Source: PALSA-1353 sp050014015 (GTDB lineage Bacteria > Planctomycetota > Phycisphaerae > Tepidisphaerales > Tepidisphaeraceae). Taken from it: DNA of 64,000 nucleotides. The position numbers and the translations under genes were made by a program. Below are positions 24,577 through 33,019 of this stretch, one piece after another; the first letter of the stretch is position 1; each line of letters begins with the position of its first letter. Below the pieces are notes generated by a model, which saw nothing but the letters and a program-made list of their open reading frames with translations, made no database searches and was not told the origin of the DNA. The DNA lies in NCBI GenBank assembly GCA_050014015.1, contig JBEKEC010000015.1, positions 1-64,000 of the forward strand, written 5' to 3'.

Positions 24577-25903
24577 GCCGCACGTGCGCTCGATTGCGGT
24601 CGGGGCGCTGGCGCGCGTCGAGGGAGAAGGCGCGCTGCGCCTGGAAATGGAGAACGACCAGTGCGTCCAGGCGCGACTGGACATTTATGAGCCCCCTCGC
24701 TTTTTCGAGGCGCTGCTGCGCGGGCGGGATTTCAGGGAAGTTCCCGACATCGCCGCCCGAATCTGCGGCATCTGCCCCGTCGCCTACCAGATGGGCGCAT
24801 GCCACGCCATGGAGCGGGCGCTGGGCGTGTTTGACGACGTCGATCCGCCCATTCGAGCGCTGCGCAACCTCGCTTACTGCGGCGAGTGGATTGAAAGCCA
24901 CGTTCTGCACATGTTCATGCTTCATCTCCCGGATTTTTTGGGCTACGAATCGGTGATTTCGATGACCGCCGATCACGGCCCGATCGTCAAACGGGCGTTG
25001 AGTCTCAAGAAACTCGGCAACGACATCGTGGCATTGGTAGGGGGCCGGGCGGTGCATCCGGTGGGAATATGCGTCGGCGGCTTTTATCGCGCGCCGGTGC
25101 CCGAAGCTGCCGCCGCTCTCGTGCCGCGACTGAAGCAGGCTGCGGAAGACATGGCGGAACTCACCATTTTTCTGGCCGAGAAACTGACGTACCCGCAACT
25201 GGAACGAGACTACGAATTCGTCGCGCTATGCCCCGAGGACGAGTATCCAATGAACCTGGGGCGCATCCAATCGAACAAGGGCTTGGACGTCGATCAGGAG
25301 GAATTCGGCAACGCGATCGAGGAAAAACAAGTCGAGCATTCCACGGCCCTGCACGCGGCGATCAAAGGACGAGGACCCTATGTCGTTGGCCCGCTGGCGC
25401 GGCTGAACCTGAACCATGGGAAACTCCATCCGCGCGCCGCCGAATTGCTCCCGGGCGTTTGCCGCGCCGTGCGGAAGGAATTGCCGTGGAATAACAACTT
25501 TCTGTCGCTACCGGCTCGGGCGCTGGAGACGGTTCATGCTTTGGCCGTGGCCCACGACATCCTGGCGCATTATGCGCCGCCGGCACGCAGCGCCATCGCG
25601 ATCAGTCCCCGTGCCGGGGGGGGCGGTCATGGAACCGAAGCCCCCCGCGGCATCTGCTGGCATCACTATCGCATCAGCGACGAAGGAATCGTGCTGGCGG
25701 CGAGGATCGTGCCGCCAACGTCTCAAAATCAGTCCTCGATCGAACAGGATTTGCGCGCTCTTGCCCCTTCGCTTGCAGCGCTCGGTGACGAAGAGGCGGC
25801 GCTGCGCTGCGAACACCTGATCCGCAACTATGACCCGTGCATTTCCTGCTCGGTGCACTTTCTCAAGTTCTCTCGTTGCCAGGTCCAATCGGTGGGCCGC
25901 TAG
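24539..25903 (+). CDS. [NiFe] hydrogenase alpha (large) subunit
   Basis: This is a 454-residue catalytic subunit. The nickel-iron site ligands are the N-terminal CGIC in RICGICPVAYQMG and the C-terminal CxxC in DPCISCSVHF. About 14 residues follow the His after the second CxxC and are expected to be removed by the maturation protease encoded next. The ATG at 24539 lies inside the small-subunit gene; a GTG a few codons earlier is possible. The beta-gamma-delta-alpha order matches the group 3b bidirectional NADP-linked hydrogenases. HypABCDEF maturation genes are not in this window. Confidence 0.93.
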   Translation: MSKSSNSKTNEDKPHVRSIAVGALARVEGEGALRLEMENDQCVQARLDIYEPPRFFEALLRGRDFREVPDIAARICGICPVAYQMGACHAMERALGVFDDVDPPIRALRNLAYCGEWIESHVLHMFMLHLPDFLGYESVISMTADHGPIVKRALSLKKLGNDIVALVGGRAVHPVGICVGGFYRAPVPEAAAALVPRLKQAAEDMAELTIFLAEKLTYPQLERDYEFVALCPEDEYPMNLGRIQSNKGLDVDQEEFGNAIEEKQVEHSTALHAAIKGRGPYVVGPLARLNLNHGKLHPRAAELLPGVCRAVRKELPWNNNFLSLPARALETVHALAVAHDILAHYAPPARSAIAISPRAGGGGHGTEAPRGICWHHYRISDEGIVLAARIVPPTSQNQSSIEQDLRALAPSLAALGDEEAALRCEHLIRNYDPCISCSVHFLKFSRCQVQSVGR

Positions 25904-25922
25904 CGGGAAATCCGGAGCGACA

Positions 25923-26459
25923 ATGGGTGAAATACGACCCATTTTGATGGCGGCGTGCGGAAATCCGGATGCGTCGGATGACGCCTTCGGCCCACTGGTG
26001 GCACAACGCCTGGCGCACACTGCGCGTCCGGAACTGGAGATTGTGGATTTGGCCCTCAATCCGGCCGATCTGTTGCATTGCCTTGAAGATCGTCGCGCGC
26101 TCCTGGTGGTCGATGCGGCGATGGTTCCCGGCGTGATGCCCGGGCGGCTGCTTGATCTGGACTATCGTTCCGATGCCCGGCCCTTGTTGCTTTGCGAGCG
26201 CGCGACCTCCACGCATGGGCTGGGGCTGTCGGCTCAACTGGCGATGGCTGAAGCGCTGGGTTGGCTGCCGCCTAACGTTCGTCTGATTGTCGCGACCATT
26301 CAGGACGCCAGGATGGGGCCGCCAATTTCATCCGCGATGCCTTCCATTGTATCCGAAGCGGTCCGGACGATTCTGGAGTGGGTCGCGCGCTGGCGCTCGG
26401 AATTCGACGCCGCGGAAGTTACCCCGGATTATTCTAAATCGCACCGGAAGAGAGAGTAA
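25923..26459 (+). CDS. Hydrogenase maturation protease (M52 family)
   Basis: This is a 178-residue protein whose ATG at 25923 follows CGGAG. The N-terminal GNPDASDDAFGP matches the GN-x(4)-DD-G motif of HybD/HycI-type endopeptidases. VVDAAM supplies the second nickel-sensing acidic residue and STHGLGL the histidine. It would clip the C-terminal extension of the large subunit encoded 19 bp upstream. Its end is three bases from the next start, so it is in the same operon. Confidence 0.88.
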   Translation: MGEIRPILMAACGNPDASDDAFGPLVAQRLAHTARPELEIVDLALNPADLLHCLEDRRALLVVDAAMVPGVMPGRLLDLDYRSDARPLLLCERATSTHGLGLSAQLAMAEALGWLPPNVRLIVATIQDARMGPPISSAMPSIVSEAVRTILEWVARWRSEFDAAEVTPDYSKSHRKRE

Positions 26460-26462
26460 ACC

Positions 26463-26882
26463 ATGTTGAGCACAAAGGTTGTTGATGTTTGGTCGGCGCC
26501 GGTTCCGAATCGGCCAGGCGGACTATTGGAAAAGCTCGAAGGTCTGGCCAAGGCCGGCGCCGATCTGGAGATCCTCGATGCCCGCCGATCGCACCAGAAC
26601 CCGGATCAGGGCGTGACGTTCCTCGCTCCGCTGACCAGCGAGTCGCAGATCCGCGCCGCCAAGCAATTGGGATTTGAGCGCAGCGGCCAGGTGCACTTGC
26701 GCGTTTCCTGTCCGGACGAGCCAGGGAAGGGATACCTCATCATTCGGGCGATCAGTGCGCAAGGCATCAATCTCGCCGGCGTCGTCGCGAGCGGCATCCG
26801 CGACGAACTGATTATGTATCTGGCGTTTGATACCGCCGCCGATGCCGAGCGCGCAAAGCAAGTGCTGGATCGTATGCCTTGA
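26463..26882 (+). CDS. ACT-domain protein in the hydrogenase operon
   Basis: This is a 139-residue protein made of two ACT-like beta-alpha-beta units. The first is VWSAPVPNRPGGLLEKLEGL (residues 7-26). The second is around SAQGINLAGVVASGI with a final DTAADAERAKQVLDRMP helix. ACT domains usually bind amino acids or act as allosteric sensors. No catalytic domain is attached. It starts three bases after the protease stop, so it is probably co-transcribed with the hydrogenase, but its role there is unknown. Confidence 0.8.
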   Translation: MLSTKVVDVWSAPVPNRPGGLLEKLEGLAKAGADLEILDARRSHQNPDQGVTFLAPLTSESQIRAAKQLGFERSGQVHLRVSCPDEPGKGYLIIRAISAQGINLAGVVASGIRDELIMYLAFDTAADAERAKQVLDRMP

Positions 26883-26906
26883 GCGGCACTGCTTCAGCCC
26901 AACGAA

Positions 26907-27728
26907 TCATTCCCCATGTCCGGACGCCGGTCGCGTGGCGGCAGGCGAGGCATCGGAGTCTTCGTCGTAAAAACTCTGCCCGGTCGCGGACTGGCCTTCG
27001 TGAATCTGCGCCTCGCGGAATTGCAAATAGGCGTTGCGCGTGAATAAGTACGGATCGATCGAGGCGGCGTTGCGGAAGCGCACCACGCTGTCGAAGCGCG
27101 ATCGCAGGTCAACGATATTGACGACGTAGAGCGGAATGGATATCTGGATCGGCAGATACAACCAGGTTGTGGGGTTGGCCGCATACTTCATCGCAATCCC
27201 CGGCGCGTCACGCACAGTAGAGGGCCCAAGCAGCGGCAAGACCAGGTACGGCCCCGGCCCTGCGCCCCATTTGCCCAAGGTGATCCCCAAGTCATTCTCG
27301 TGTGCGGGCAGACCCCAATGGCTCGCCACGTCAAATATGCCGCCGATGCCGATGGTGCTGTCGGCGGCCATGCGCCCGAAATCGCCGAGGCCCTGGCCCC
27401 ATTTCGCCTGCAGAAAATCGTTGCAGACGACGTTGAAGTAGATCAGGTTGTCGAATCCATTGCCGATGCCGGTGCGAATGGGCTTGGGGATCACTTTGAC
27501 GTACACGTCCGCCATCGGCTTGAGCGCCACGCGGTCCAGAGCGTCGTTGAACCTGTAAATGAGCCGATTGGTCTTCTCAAATGGATCGGCATTGTGCGGC
27601 CCGGAGGCGCATCCGCCGCAGACGCTCACGGCCACGGCGGTAAACACGATCGCCGCCATCCGCCACTTGGTTGGAATGAACGTCGAATCCTTCCTCGCCT
27701 GATTTGGGGGATGAAGGTCACTTTCCAT
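26907..27728 (-). CDS. mlaA: MlaA/VacJ-family outer-membrane lipoprotein
   Basis: This is a 273-residue protein starting at ATG 27728, overlapping the end of mlaC by 11 bases. An N-terminal hydrophobic segment ends in VCGGCASG. Cys40 is the likely lipidated residue, although the lipobox is not canonical. MlaA hallmarks are DPFEKTNRLIYRFNDALDR, FNVVCNDFLQAKWGQG, and LGITLGKWGAGPGPYLVLPL. It removes phospholipids from the outer leaflet of the outer membrane and passes them to MlaC. It is the last gene of the mlaFEDCA operon. The C-terminal tail after TRPASGHGE ends just before a convergent gene. Confidence 0.92.
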   Translation of the reverse strand: MESDLHPPNQARKDSTFIPTKWRMAAIVFTAVAVSVCGGCASGPHNADPFEKTNRLIYRFNDALDRVALKPMADVYVKVIPKPIRTGIGNGFDNLIYFNVVCNDFLQAKWGQGLGDFGRMAADSTIGIGGIFDVASHWGLPAHENDLGITLGKWGAGPGPYLVLPLLGPSTVRDAPGIAMKYAANPTTWLYLPIQISIPLYVVNIVDLRSRFDSVVRFRNAASIDPYLFTRNAYLQFREAQIHEGQSATGQSFYDEDSDASPAATRPASGHGE

Positions 27729-28389
27729 TGGCGGCATTCTTTTCGTGGGCGGCATTCTTATCGCGCAACAGCTTGAGCAACTGGTCGATGCCGCCGTTGG
27801 CCATGACTTCCTGGAATTGCGAACGGAAATTCGCCACGAGACTGACGCCGTCGATGGTGAAGTCAATCACCTTCCACTGTTTGTCCTGGGTGCGGAGCCG
27901 GTAATCCACCTTCGCCACTTCCTGGTCCGGTTTGTCGTCCTTGGTGCCGGTGATGCGGGTCAGCACGGTGCAATCGCCGTCCTGTTCCAGCCGGTCGCCG
28001 ACGACTTTGACGTCCTCATCCGTGTAGCTGTCGGTCGTGGCGCCGTAGGTGTTGGTGACGAGCTGCTTGAATTCCTGCTGGTACTGCGTTCGCTGGGCGT
28101 CGGTCAGACCGCGCCAGTATCGACCGAGGCTCAATCGCGCCATCACGTCGAAATTCATGTTTTGGTAGGCGATCTGCTTGACCTTCTCGCGCTTCTCGTC
28201 GACGGACAAGTTGTGATCGCGCAGGATCGCCAGTACGTCGTGGGTGACTTGATCCATCACCTGGCGCGCCGTCGGCGGGGAGGGCGCGTCATTCTGATCG
28301 GCCGCGCGCACCGCCGAAACGCCGCTGATAGTGCAGGCCAGCATCGCCAGCACCACCTTAATCGCCGTTGCGTGCATGCTCTTTTCCAT
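27718..28389 (-). CDS. mlaC: MlaC-like periplasmic phospholipid carrier
   Basis: This is a 223-residue exported protein with a signal peptide (about 1-30) and AGGAGAAAGG directly before the ATG. The Ttg2D/MlaC fold is indicated by the sequence from VMDQVTHDVLAILRDH, through MARLSLGRYWRGLTDAQRTQ and FKQLVTNTYGATTDSY, to VDYRLRTQDKQWKVIDF and IDGVSLVANFRSQF. It shuttles phospholipid between MlaA and the inner-membrane MlaFED complex. The tail after residue 205 is Lys/Asn-rich. Confidence 0.92.
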   Translation of the reverse strand: MEKSMHATAIKVVLAMLACTISGVSAVRAADQNDAPSPPTARQVMDQVTHDVLAILRDHNLSVDEKREKVKQIAYQNMNFDVMARLSLGRYWRGLTDAQRTQYQQEFKQLVTNTYGATTDSYTDEDVKVVGDRLEQDGDCTVLTRITGTKDDKPDQEVAKVDYRLRTQDKQWKVIDFTIDGVSLVANFRSQFQEVMANGGIDQLLKLLRDKNAAHEKNAANGK

Positions 28390-28410
28390 CCTTTCTCCTG
28401 TCGCCGCCGG

Positions 28411-28917
28411 CTACGGCGTCTGCACCGGTGCAGTCGTGGCGGCGCCGGTACCGTGGTCGGCAGCCTTCCCTTTGGTTGTTCCGTAAAGCAACTGGCCGAT
28501 CAAGCGTTCGAGCACGATCGCTGATTCGGTGAATGCGATGCGATCGCCCGATTTGAGGAGCTTTTCATCGCCGCCCGGCTGCAATTCAATGTACCGATCG
28601 CCGAGCACGCCGGCGGTGACGATGGACGCGGACGTATCGGTCGGCAGCTTGAGCGTTGGATCGAGGTCCATCTCCACCCGGGCGCGGAAATCATCCTGCA
28701 GTGCGATCGTGGCGACTTCTCCCACGCGCACTCCGGCAATGACGACGGGCGCGCGGACGGCCAATTCGCCCGTTTCGTCAAACGCGGCCGACAGCTTCAG
28801 CCCGGTGGGGCCGTGCCAACTGAAACCGCCGATGCTGATCGACAGGTAGGCGATGGCGGCGATGCCCGCCAGAACAAACAGCCCGACGAAAAAGTCCCGC
28901 AAAGGAGAACGATCCAT
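28411..28917 (-). CDS. mlaD: MlaD-like MCE-domain protein
   Basis: This is a 168-residue protein with one N-terminal membrane helix (about 8-28) and one MCE domain. The MCE core is visible in FDETGELAVRAPVVIAGVRVG, with VTAGVLGDRYIELQPGG typical of the family. It forms the periplasmic ring of the inner-membrane transporter. The start is three bases after the mlaE stop. It lacks an obvious C-terminal hydrophobic plug beyond about residue 150. Confidence 0.92.
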   Translation of the reverse strand: MDRSPLRDFFVGLFVLAGIAAIAYLSISIGGFSWHGPTGLKLSAAFDETGELAVRAPVVIAGVRVGEVATIALQDDFRARVEMDLDPTLKLPTDTSASIVTAGVLGDRYIELQPGGDEKLLKSGDRIAFTESAIVLERLIGQLLYGTTKGKAADHGTGAATTAPVQTP

Positions 28918-28920
28918 GAT

Positions 28921-29697
28921 TCAAATTCCCCATAGTGCAGTGATAACGTAATCGGTCAAGAGCACGGTGACCGAACTGATGACGACGCTGGCGGTGGTGG
29001 CCGCGCTCACGCCTTCGGCAGTCGGAGCGCTGGTGTAACCGCGATACGTCGCGATCAATCCCAGCAGCAGGCCAAAGACCGCGCTCTTGAGCATGCAACA
29101 CTCGATATCGTTGTGAAAATTTACCGCCGACCGCAGGCTCGACATGTAGCTGCCCGGATCGCCCGCCAAGAGGCCGACGCCCACCAGGTATCCACCGTAC
29201 AGCCCGCAGGCGATGAACAGCGCCGTCAGCAGCGGCGTCACGACCAGCATCGCCGCCGCCTTGGGCTTGATCACCAGGCTGACCGGATCAATCGACAGCA
29301 TCCGCAAGCCATTGAGTTGTTCCGTGACCACCATGGCGCCGATCTCCGCGGCCGTCGCCGAGCCGGCCCGGCCCGCCACGAGCAGCGCCGTGAGCACCGG
29401 TCCCAATTCGCGGATGAGGCTCAGCCCGACCACCGCCCCGAGCGAGCGCTGCGCCCCGAAGCGCACCAGCGTGTGATGCCCCTGCAATCCCAGCACCATG
29501 CCGACGGCCAGGCCGCAGACGCAAATGATGAGCAGCGACCGCACACCCAGCTTGTAAAGCTCGCGGGCGAAAGCCGCAAATCGCACCGGCGGCGTCAGCG
29601 CCGATCGGGCAATGTCGGCAGTAAACGCCGCGAGGCTCCCCAGTCCCTGCACGAACCGGACCGCCTTGTAGCCGACGTGTGAAACAGGATTGGCCAT
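28921..29697 (-). CDS. mlaE: MlaE-like ABC transporter permease
   Basis: This is a 258-residue permease with several membrane helices. The ATG at 29697 overlaps the mlaF stop by one base (TGATG). The conserved MlaE/Ttg2B segments are LIRELGPVLTALLVAGRAGS, AEIGAMVVTEQLNGL, and the C-terminal GYTSAPTAEGVSAATTASVV. It forms the membrane core of the MlaFEDB-type lipid transporter. No MlaB (STAS) gene is seen in the operon. Confidence 0.93.
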   Translation of the reverse strand: MANPVSHVGYKAVRFVQGLGSLAAFTADIARSALTPPVRFAAFARELYKLGVRSLLIICVCGLAVGMVLGLQGHHTLVRFGAQRSLGAVVGLSLIRELGPVLTALLVAGRAGSATAAEIGAMVVTEQLNGLRMLSIDPVSLVIKPKAAAMLVVTPLLTALFIACGLYGGYLVGVGLLAGDPGSYMSSLRSAVNFHNDIECCMLKSAVFGLLLGLIATYRGYTSAPTAEGVSAATTASVVISSVTVLLTDYVITALWGI

Positions 29698-30518
29698 CAA
29701 GCCTTCCCTTGCGGTTGCAGGCGCTCCAGCCCGTCGCGGAAAAATTCCGCCGCCTCGGTGTCGTCACTCCTCCGCATTTCCGCCGGCGAACCTTCCCATA
29801 CCCGCGCTCCCAGAAGCAGCAGAACATGGTCCGCCATTCGCATCGTGGAGGGAATATCATGCGACACCACGATCAAGGTCATTCCAAACTGCCGGTTGAT
29901 CTGCACCAGCAGCGTTTCCAGGCGTCGAATGGAGATCGGATCCAGCCCCGAAAACGGTTCATCGCATAGCAGGACGTCCGGCTTACGGATAATCGCGCGC
30001 GCCAGCGCCACCCGGCGCAGCATTCCACCGGAAAGCTCGCCCGGGAGCAAGCCGTCGGCATCGCTGACGCCCACCGCGTTCAGGATGTCGTGCACCGCGC
30101 CCGCGATTTCCCGCTCGCTTTGCCGGCGCTGCTCGCGCAGCGGCAGGGCGACGTTATCAAAAACGGAATACGAATCCAGCAGTGCCCCGCCCTGAAACAC
30201 CATCCCCAGCTTGCGGCGGAGCAGATTCAACCCGCGGTGCGAAAGTCGGCCGACATCCTGCCGATGGACGATTACCGCTCCAGCTTGGGGCCGGACGAGC
30301 CCGCCGATGAGGCGAAGGATCGTGCTTTTGCCTGAACCGCTGCCGCCGAGGACGACGGAGATGCGACCGGGCGGAAACCCGCAGGAGAGCGAATCAAATA
30401 CGCACCGGTTTTCGTAAACCATGCGGACCCGATCAAGGGAGATGTAATCGTCGGCCGGAATCAATGGGCAATACAGGGCGCGAACCTGTGACCTCCAGCG
30501 TGGAATCGGAATTCTCAT
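29697..30518 (-). CDS. mlaF: MlaF-like ABC transporter ATPase
   Basis: This is an ABC ATPase of about 273 residues. Walker A is GGSGSGKST, the signature is ELSGGMLRRVALARAII, Walker B is VLLCDEPFSGLD, and the switch histidine is in VSHD. The family match to MlaF is supported by the mlaFEDCA gene order. The start is uncertain: ATG 30518 has no Shine-Dalgarno site and adds about 18 residues before the usual first strand, while a TTG at 30464 is another option. Upstream lies palindromic element copy 2. Confidence 0.88.
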   Translation of the reverse strand: MRIPIPRWRSQVRALYCPLIPADDYISLDRVRMVYENRCVFDSLSCGFPPGRISVVLGGSGSGKSTILRLIGGLVRPQAGAVIVHRQDVGRLSHRGLNLLRRKLGMVFQGGALLDSYSVFDNVALPLREQRRQSEREIAGAVHDILNAVGVSDADGLLPGELSGGMLRRVALARAIIRKPDVLLCDEPFSGLDPISIRRLETLLVQINRQFGMTLIVVSHDIPSTMRMADHVLLLLGARVWEGSPAEMRRSDDTEAAEFFRDGLERLQPQGKA

Positions 30519-30615
30519 CCATACGTCAAAGCTCAAAATCCCTCGAATTTTCCGATAGCTTATCGTCGCCCGATGGTATTGCAAGGATGAGCAAGAAGTG
30601 TGCGGTTGCGGGGGC

Positions 30616-30721
30616 GCCCAAAGTCTCGGGAGCCGAAGACCGGCCGGAGGACCGGCCGGCTCATTTTCGAAATTGAGCCAGCCGGTCCTCCGGCCGATGC
30701 TTATTTCCCGGATATTTGGGC
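30616..30721. repeat. Palindromic element family A, copy 2
   Basis: Terminal arms gcccaaagtctcggg (30616-30630) and cccggatatttgggc (30707-30721) flank the cggccggaggaccggc hairpin. It lies between mlaF and the end of the caspase-like gene. Confidence 0.85.
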
Positions 30722-30736
30722 ACACCCCCGGCTGCT

Positions 30737-32875
30737 TTATTTGGGTTGCGGCCGATCGACGCCGAAGATCAGGTTGGCGGTGGCCCATTGCTGGGAGATG
30801 ACGGCTCGCGGAACTCCTCGGGAGACCTGGCTGGCGAGTTCGCCGCCGTGCAGAACGTCCCGCATCAGATCGAAGACCGCGTTATCCTCGCCGCCGACGC
30901 CGCGCGTGCCGGCGACGTTTGCCGCGCCGGTTTGCGGCGGCACCGCCAGCGGGGCAAGGTCGAGAGGCTGGTCCGTCGCCAGGATCTTCAGAACCGACAT
31001 TTCCGCTTCGCCGGGCTTAAGCCGCGAAGGGTCGTCGATCGTCGCATCAAAGCTGACATCCCGAGTCTTTCCCGCCTCGAGCGGCCTGGGGTCCTCGCCC
31101 ACCGGCGGATACAGAATCTGCAAGTTTCCCGTTTGATCCAGCGTCAGCAGAGTCACGTACAATTTGGCGTCTTGCGACTTGTTGGTCAGGCGAATGGCGA
31201 ATCGCTGGCCTTCGGAGAGCCTGCGAACCCCGTTCTCGCTTCGCGCGGCGATGTCGGGGGTCACGACCTCCGCCTTGAGCAGATCGTTGTCTTCATGATC
31301 CAGCGTCATCATCCGCTGAATGCGAGCGGCATACAGGAGATTCGTTGCCACGAGTTCCGTATCGTCGGCCGAGCGGCATTGGATCGGCGGGCGAAGCGTC
31401 GGGACCTGGGCGTCGGGCTTGTCCATCGGCGGCAGGGCGGTGGGGGAATACAGCTTGACGGTTTTGCTCGCGGCGTCGTACCGCAGCACGGCGGAGCAAT
31501 TGTCCATTTTGCCGCTCAACTGGATCTGATGGTTGTGATCCAATTCGTGAAGTTTGGCCTGAAGATAGTCCGGCACGTCGCCTTCGGTGGCCAGGACAAA
31601 GTCGGTAACGCTAACGGTGTTCAGCGCTGCGGGCGAACCGGGCCCGACGACCGCGCCGTTTTCCAACTGCACTTCGCATGTGGATGGATCGACGGAGGTG
31701 GCGTGGCCTGCGGCAATCGGATTGCGGCGGGCCGCCAAATCGTCGAGGCTCTTGTAGAACGTGAATCCCGAACCCGGTGAGACGCCCAGCAGGCTTCCCA
31801 TCGAGAGCCGGACGATCCCATTGTTGATGATGCTTCCGGCGACGATGTCGGCGTGGGCGGGGGGAAATCCGCCGCGGAAAAACCGTTCATCGGTTTTGCC
31901 GTAGGCGGCGTGAAACTCGGGCGTCTGCTGCGTTTCGCCCGGCCATCGGGCGGCGAATTCCGCCGCCACCTTGCCCGCCAATTCCTGATAGGTCGTTTCC
32001 TCACCCACGTTGGCCAGGAGATGACGCATGACCAGCGACAATCTCCCGCAGGGCCGTCCATGGTCGTCCTCGGTTTCGTAGGCGCATTGCCGGTCTCCGC
32101 ACGCCGAATAAAACACGAATCCCGGCAGAGGCCCGAAGGAATTGGCGGAAGCTTTCAACTGCGACGGGGATTGATGCGACGAAAATTGCGGAAACAAAAC
32201 GTCCTGCGGGCCGAGCCGGCTTTCATAGCCGCCGCGCGCGGCAGGCAGCGTCCGCACTCGAAACGCCGGCACGTCGCGATAAACGCTTCCCGAATGGCAG
32301 GAGTCCGAGATGATCATGACCTGCGCGCCGAGCTTCGCCAGTTCAGTGTGCACCTGCTGAAGCTCGTAACCGCGGATGTCACGAGTGCCGGCAAAATCGC
32401 TGTCGGCCGCCACCCACGATGAATCGAGCGAGTTCGGATCCTCTTCCTTCGGCAGCCGTTTCAGCCGGCAGCCGTGCCCGGCGTAGGTGATAACCACGGT
32501 GATCGGCTCCGAGGTCTTTGTCTTCGCCAGTTTCACCTGCTCGACCAATTCGCCCAATACCCGGCCGATGCCCTGGCGGGTCGCCTGGCCATCGGTGACC
32601 ACGGCATATCGCGCAACCCCGAGCCGGACGAACGCCTCCTTCATTCCCATGGCGTCGGCGACGCAGCCATAAAGCTGGTTTGCCGCAGGCAGTTTGGAAT
32701 AGTGATCGATCCCGATGAACACGCCGAATTTGTCGTACGGAAGCGAATCGCTCTTGGGAAAGTCGATGCGGATTCCGTCCGCCCGGACGATGCCGGCCAA
32801 ACCAATCAATAACGTGAAAATGAGGCCCACACGAATGAATGGGCTTGTCTTGCATCTATTGGGCTGCTTCAGCAT
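30737..32875 (-). CDS. Exported caspase-like (C14/metacaspase-type) protein
   Basis: This is a 712-residue protein starting at ATG 32875 after AAGGGG, with a signal peptide (about 1-33). Residues about 45-290 form the caspase-hemoglobinase fold with catalytic His134 in TYAGHGCRL and Cys193 in ISDSCHSGS. The middle region (about 350-460) is unassigned. Residues about 560-690 resemble DUF4384 (VRRLSEGQRFAIRLTNKSQ, GNLQILYPP). Prokaryotic caspase homologues of this kind usually cut after Arg or Lys. The export signal is notable for this fold. It lies just downstream, on the same strand, of a subtilisin-like lipoprotein, with a second caspase-clade (CHAT) protein nearby. Confidence 0.9.
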   Translation of the reverse strand: MLKQPNRCKTSPFIRVGLIFTLLIGLAGIVRADGIRIDFPKSDSLPYDKFGVFIGIDHYSKLPAANQLYGCVADAMGMKEAFVRLGVARYAVVTDGQATRQGIGRVLGELVEQVKLAKTKTSEPITVVITYAGHGCRLKRLPKEEDPNSLDSSWVAADSDFAGTRDIRGYELQQVHTELAKLGAQVMIISDSCHSGSVYRDVPAFRVRTLPAARGGYESRLGPQDVLFPQFSSHQSPSQLKASANSFGPLPGFVFYSACGDRQCAYETEDDHGRPCGRLSLVMRHLLANVGEETTYQELAGKVAAEFAARWPGETQQTPEFHAAYGKTDERFFRGGFPPAHADIVAGSIINNGIVRLSMGSLLGVSPGSGFTFYKSLDDLAARRNPIAAGHATSVDPSTCEVQLENGAVVGPGSPAALNTVSVTDFVLATEGDVPDYLQAKLHELDHNHQIQLSGKMDNCSAVLRYDAASKTVKLYSPTALPPMDKPDAQVPTLRPPIQCRSADDTELVATNLLYAARIQRMMTLDHEDNDLLKAEVVTPDIAARSENGVRRLSEGQRFAIRLTNKSQDAKLYVTLLTLDQTGNLQILYPPVGEDPRPLEAGKTRDVSFDATIDDPSRLKPGEAEMSVLKILATDQPLDLAPLAVPPQTGAANVAGTRGVGGEDNAVFDLMRDVLHGGELASQVSRGVPRAVISQQWATANLIFGVDRPQPK

Positions 32876-33019
32876 ATTGTTCCCCTTACTCATCCTGTGG
32901 AACTGCTTGCAAAAGGGATCGGGATTTACTCCAGCAGGAACTTGATGATAGCCGCCGTCAGGGTCCAAGTGCCAGGGGCTGCCGTTATTCGGCAGCTAGA
33001 CCGGGCCGTCCGGCGCCTC

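Noticed and set aside
25830..25865. Selenocysteine in the [NiFe] hydrogenase large subunit
   Set aside because: The C-terminal motif reads DPCISC with TGC codons, so the normal all-cysteine form is present.
30519..30788. Upstream extension of the MlaF frame
   Set aside because: It translates through the palindromic element (30616-30721) and lacks a ribosome site, so it is read-through of a repeat.
32978..32996. gctgccg-ttatt-cggcagc hairpin as the S8 gene terminator
   Set aside because: The stem is perfect but no T-run follows on the minus strand; termination there cannot be claimed.
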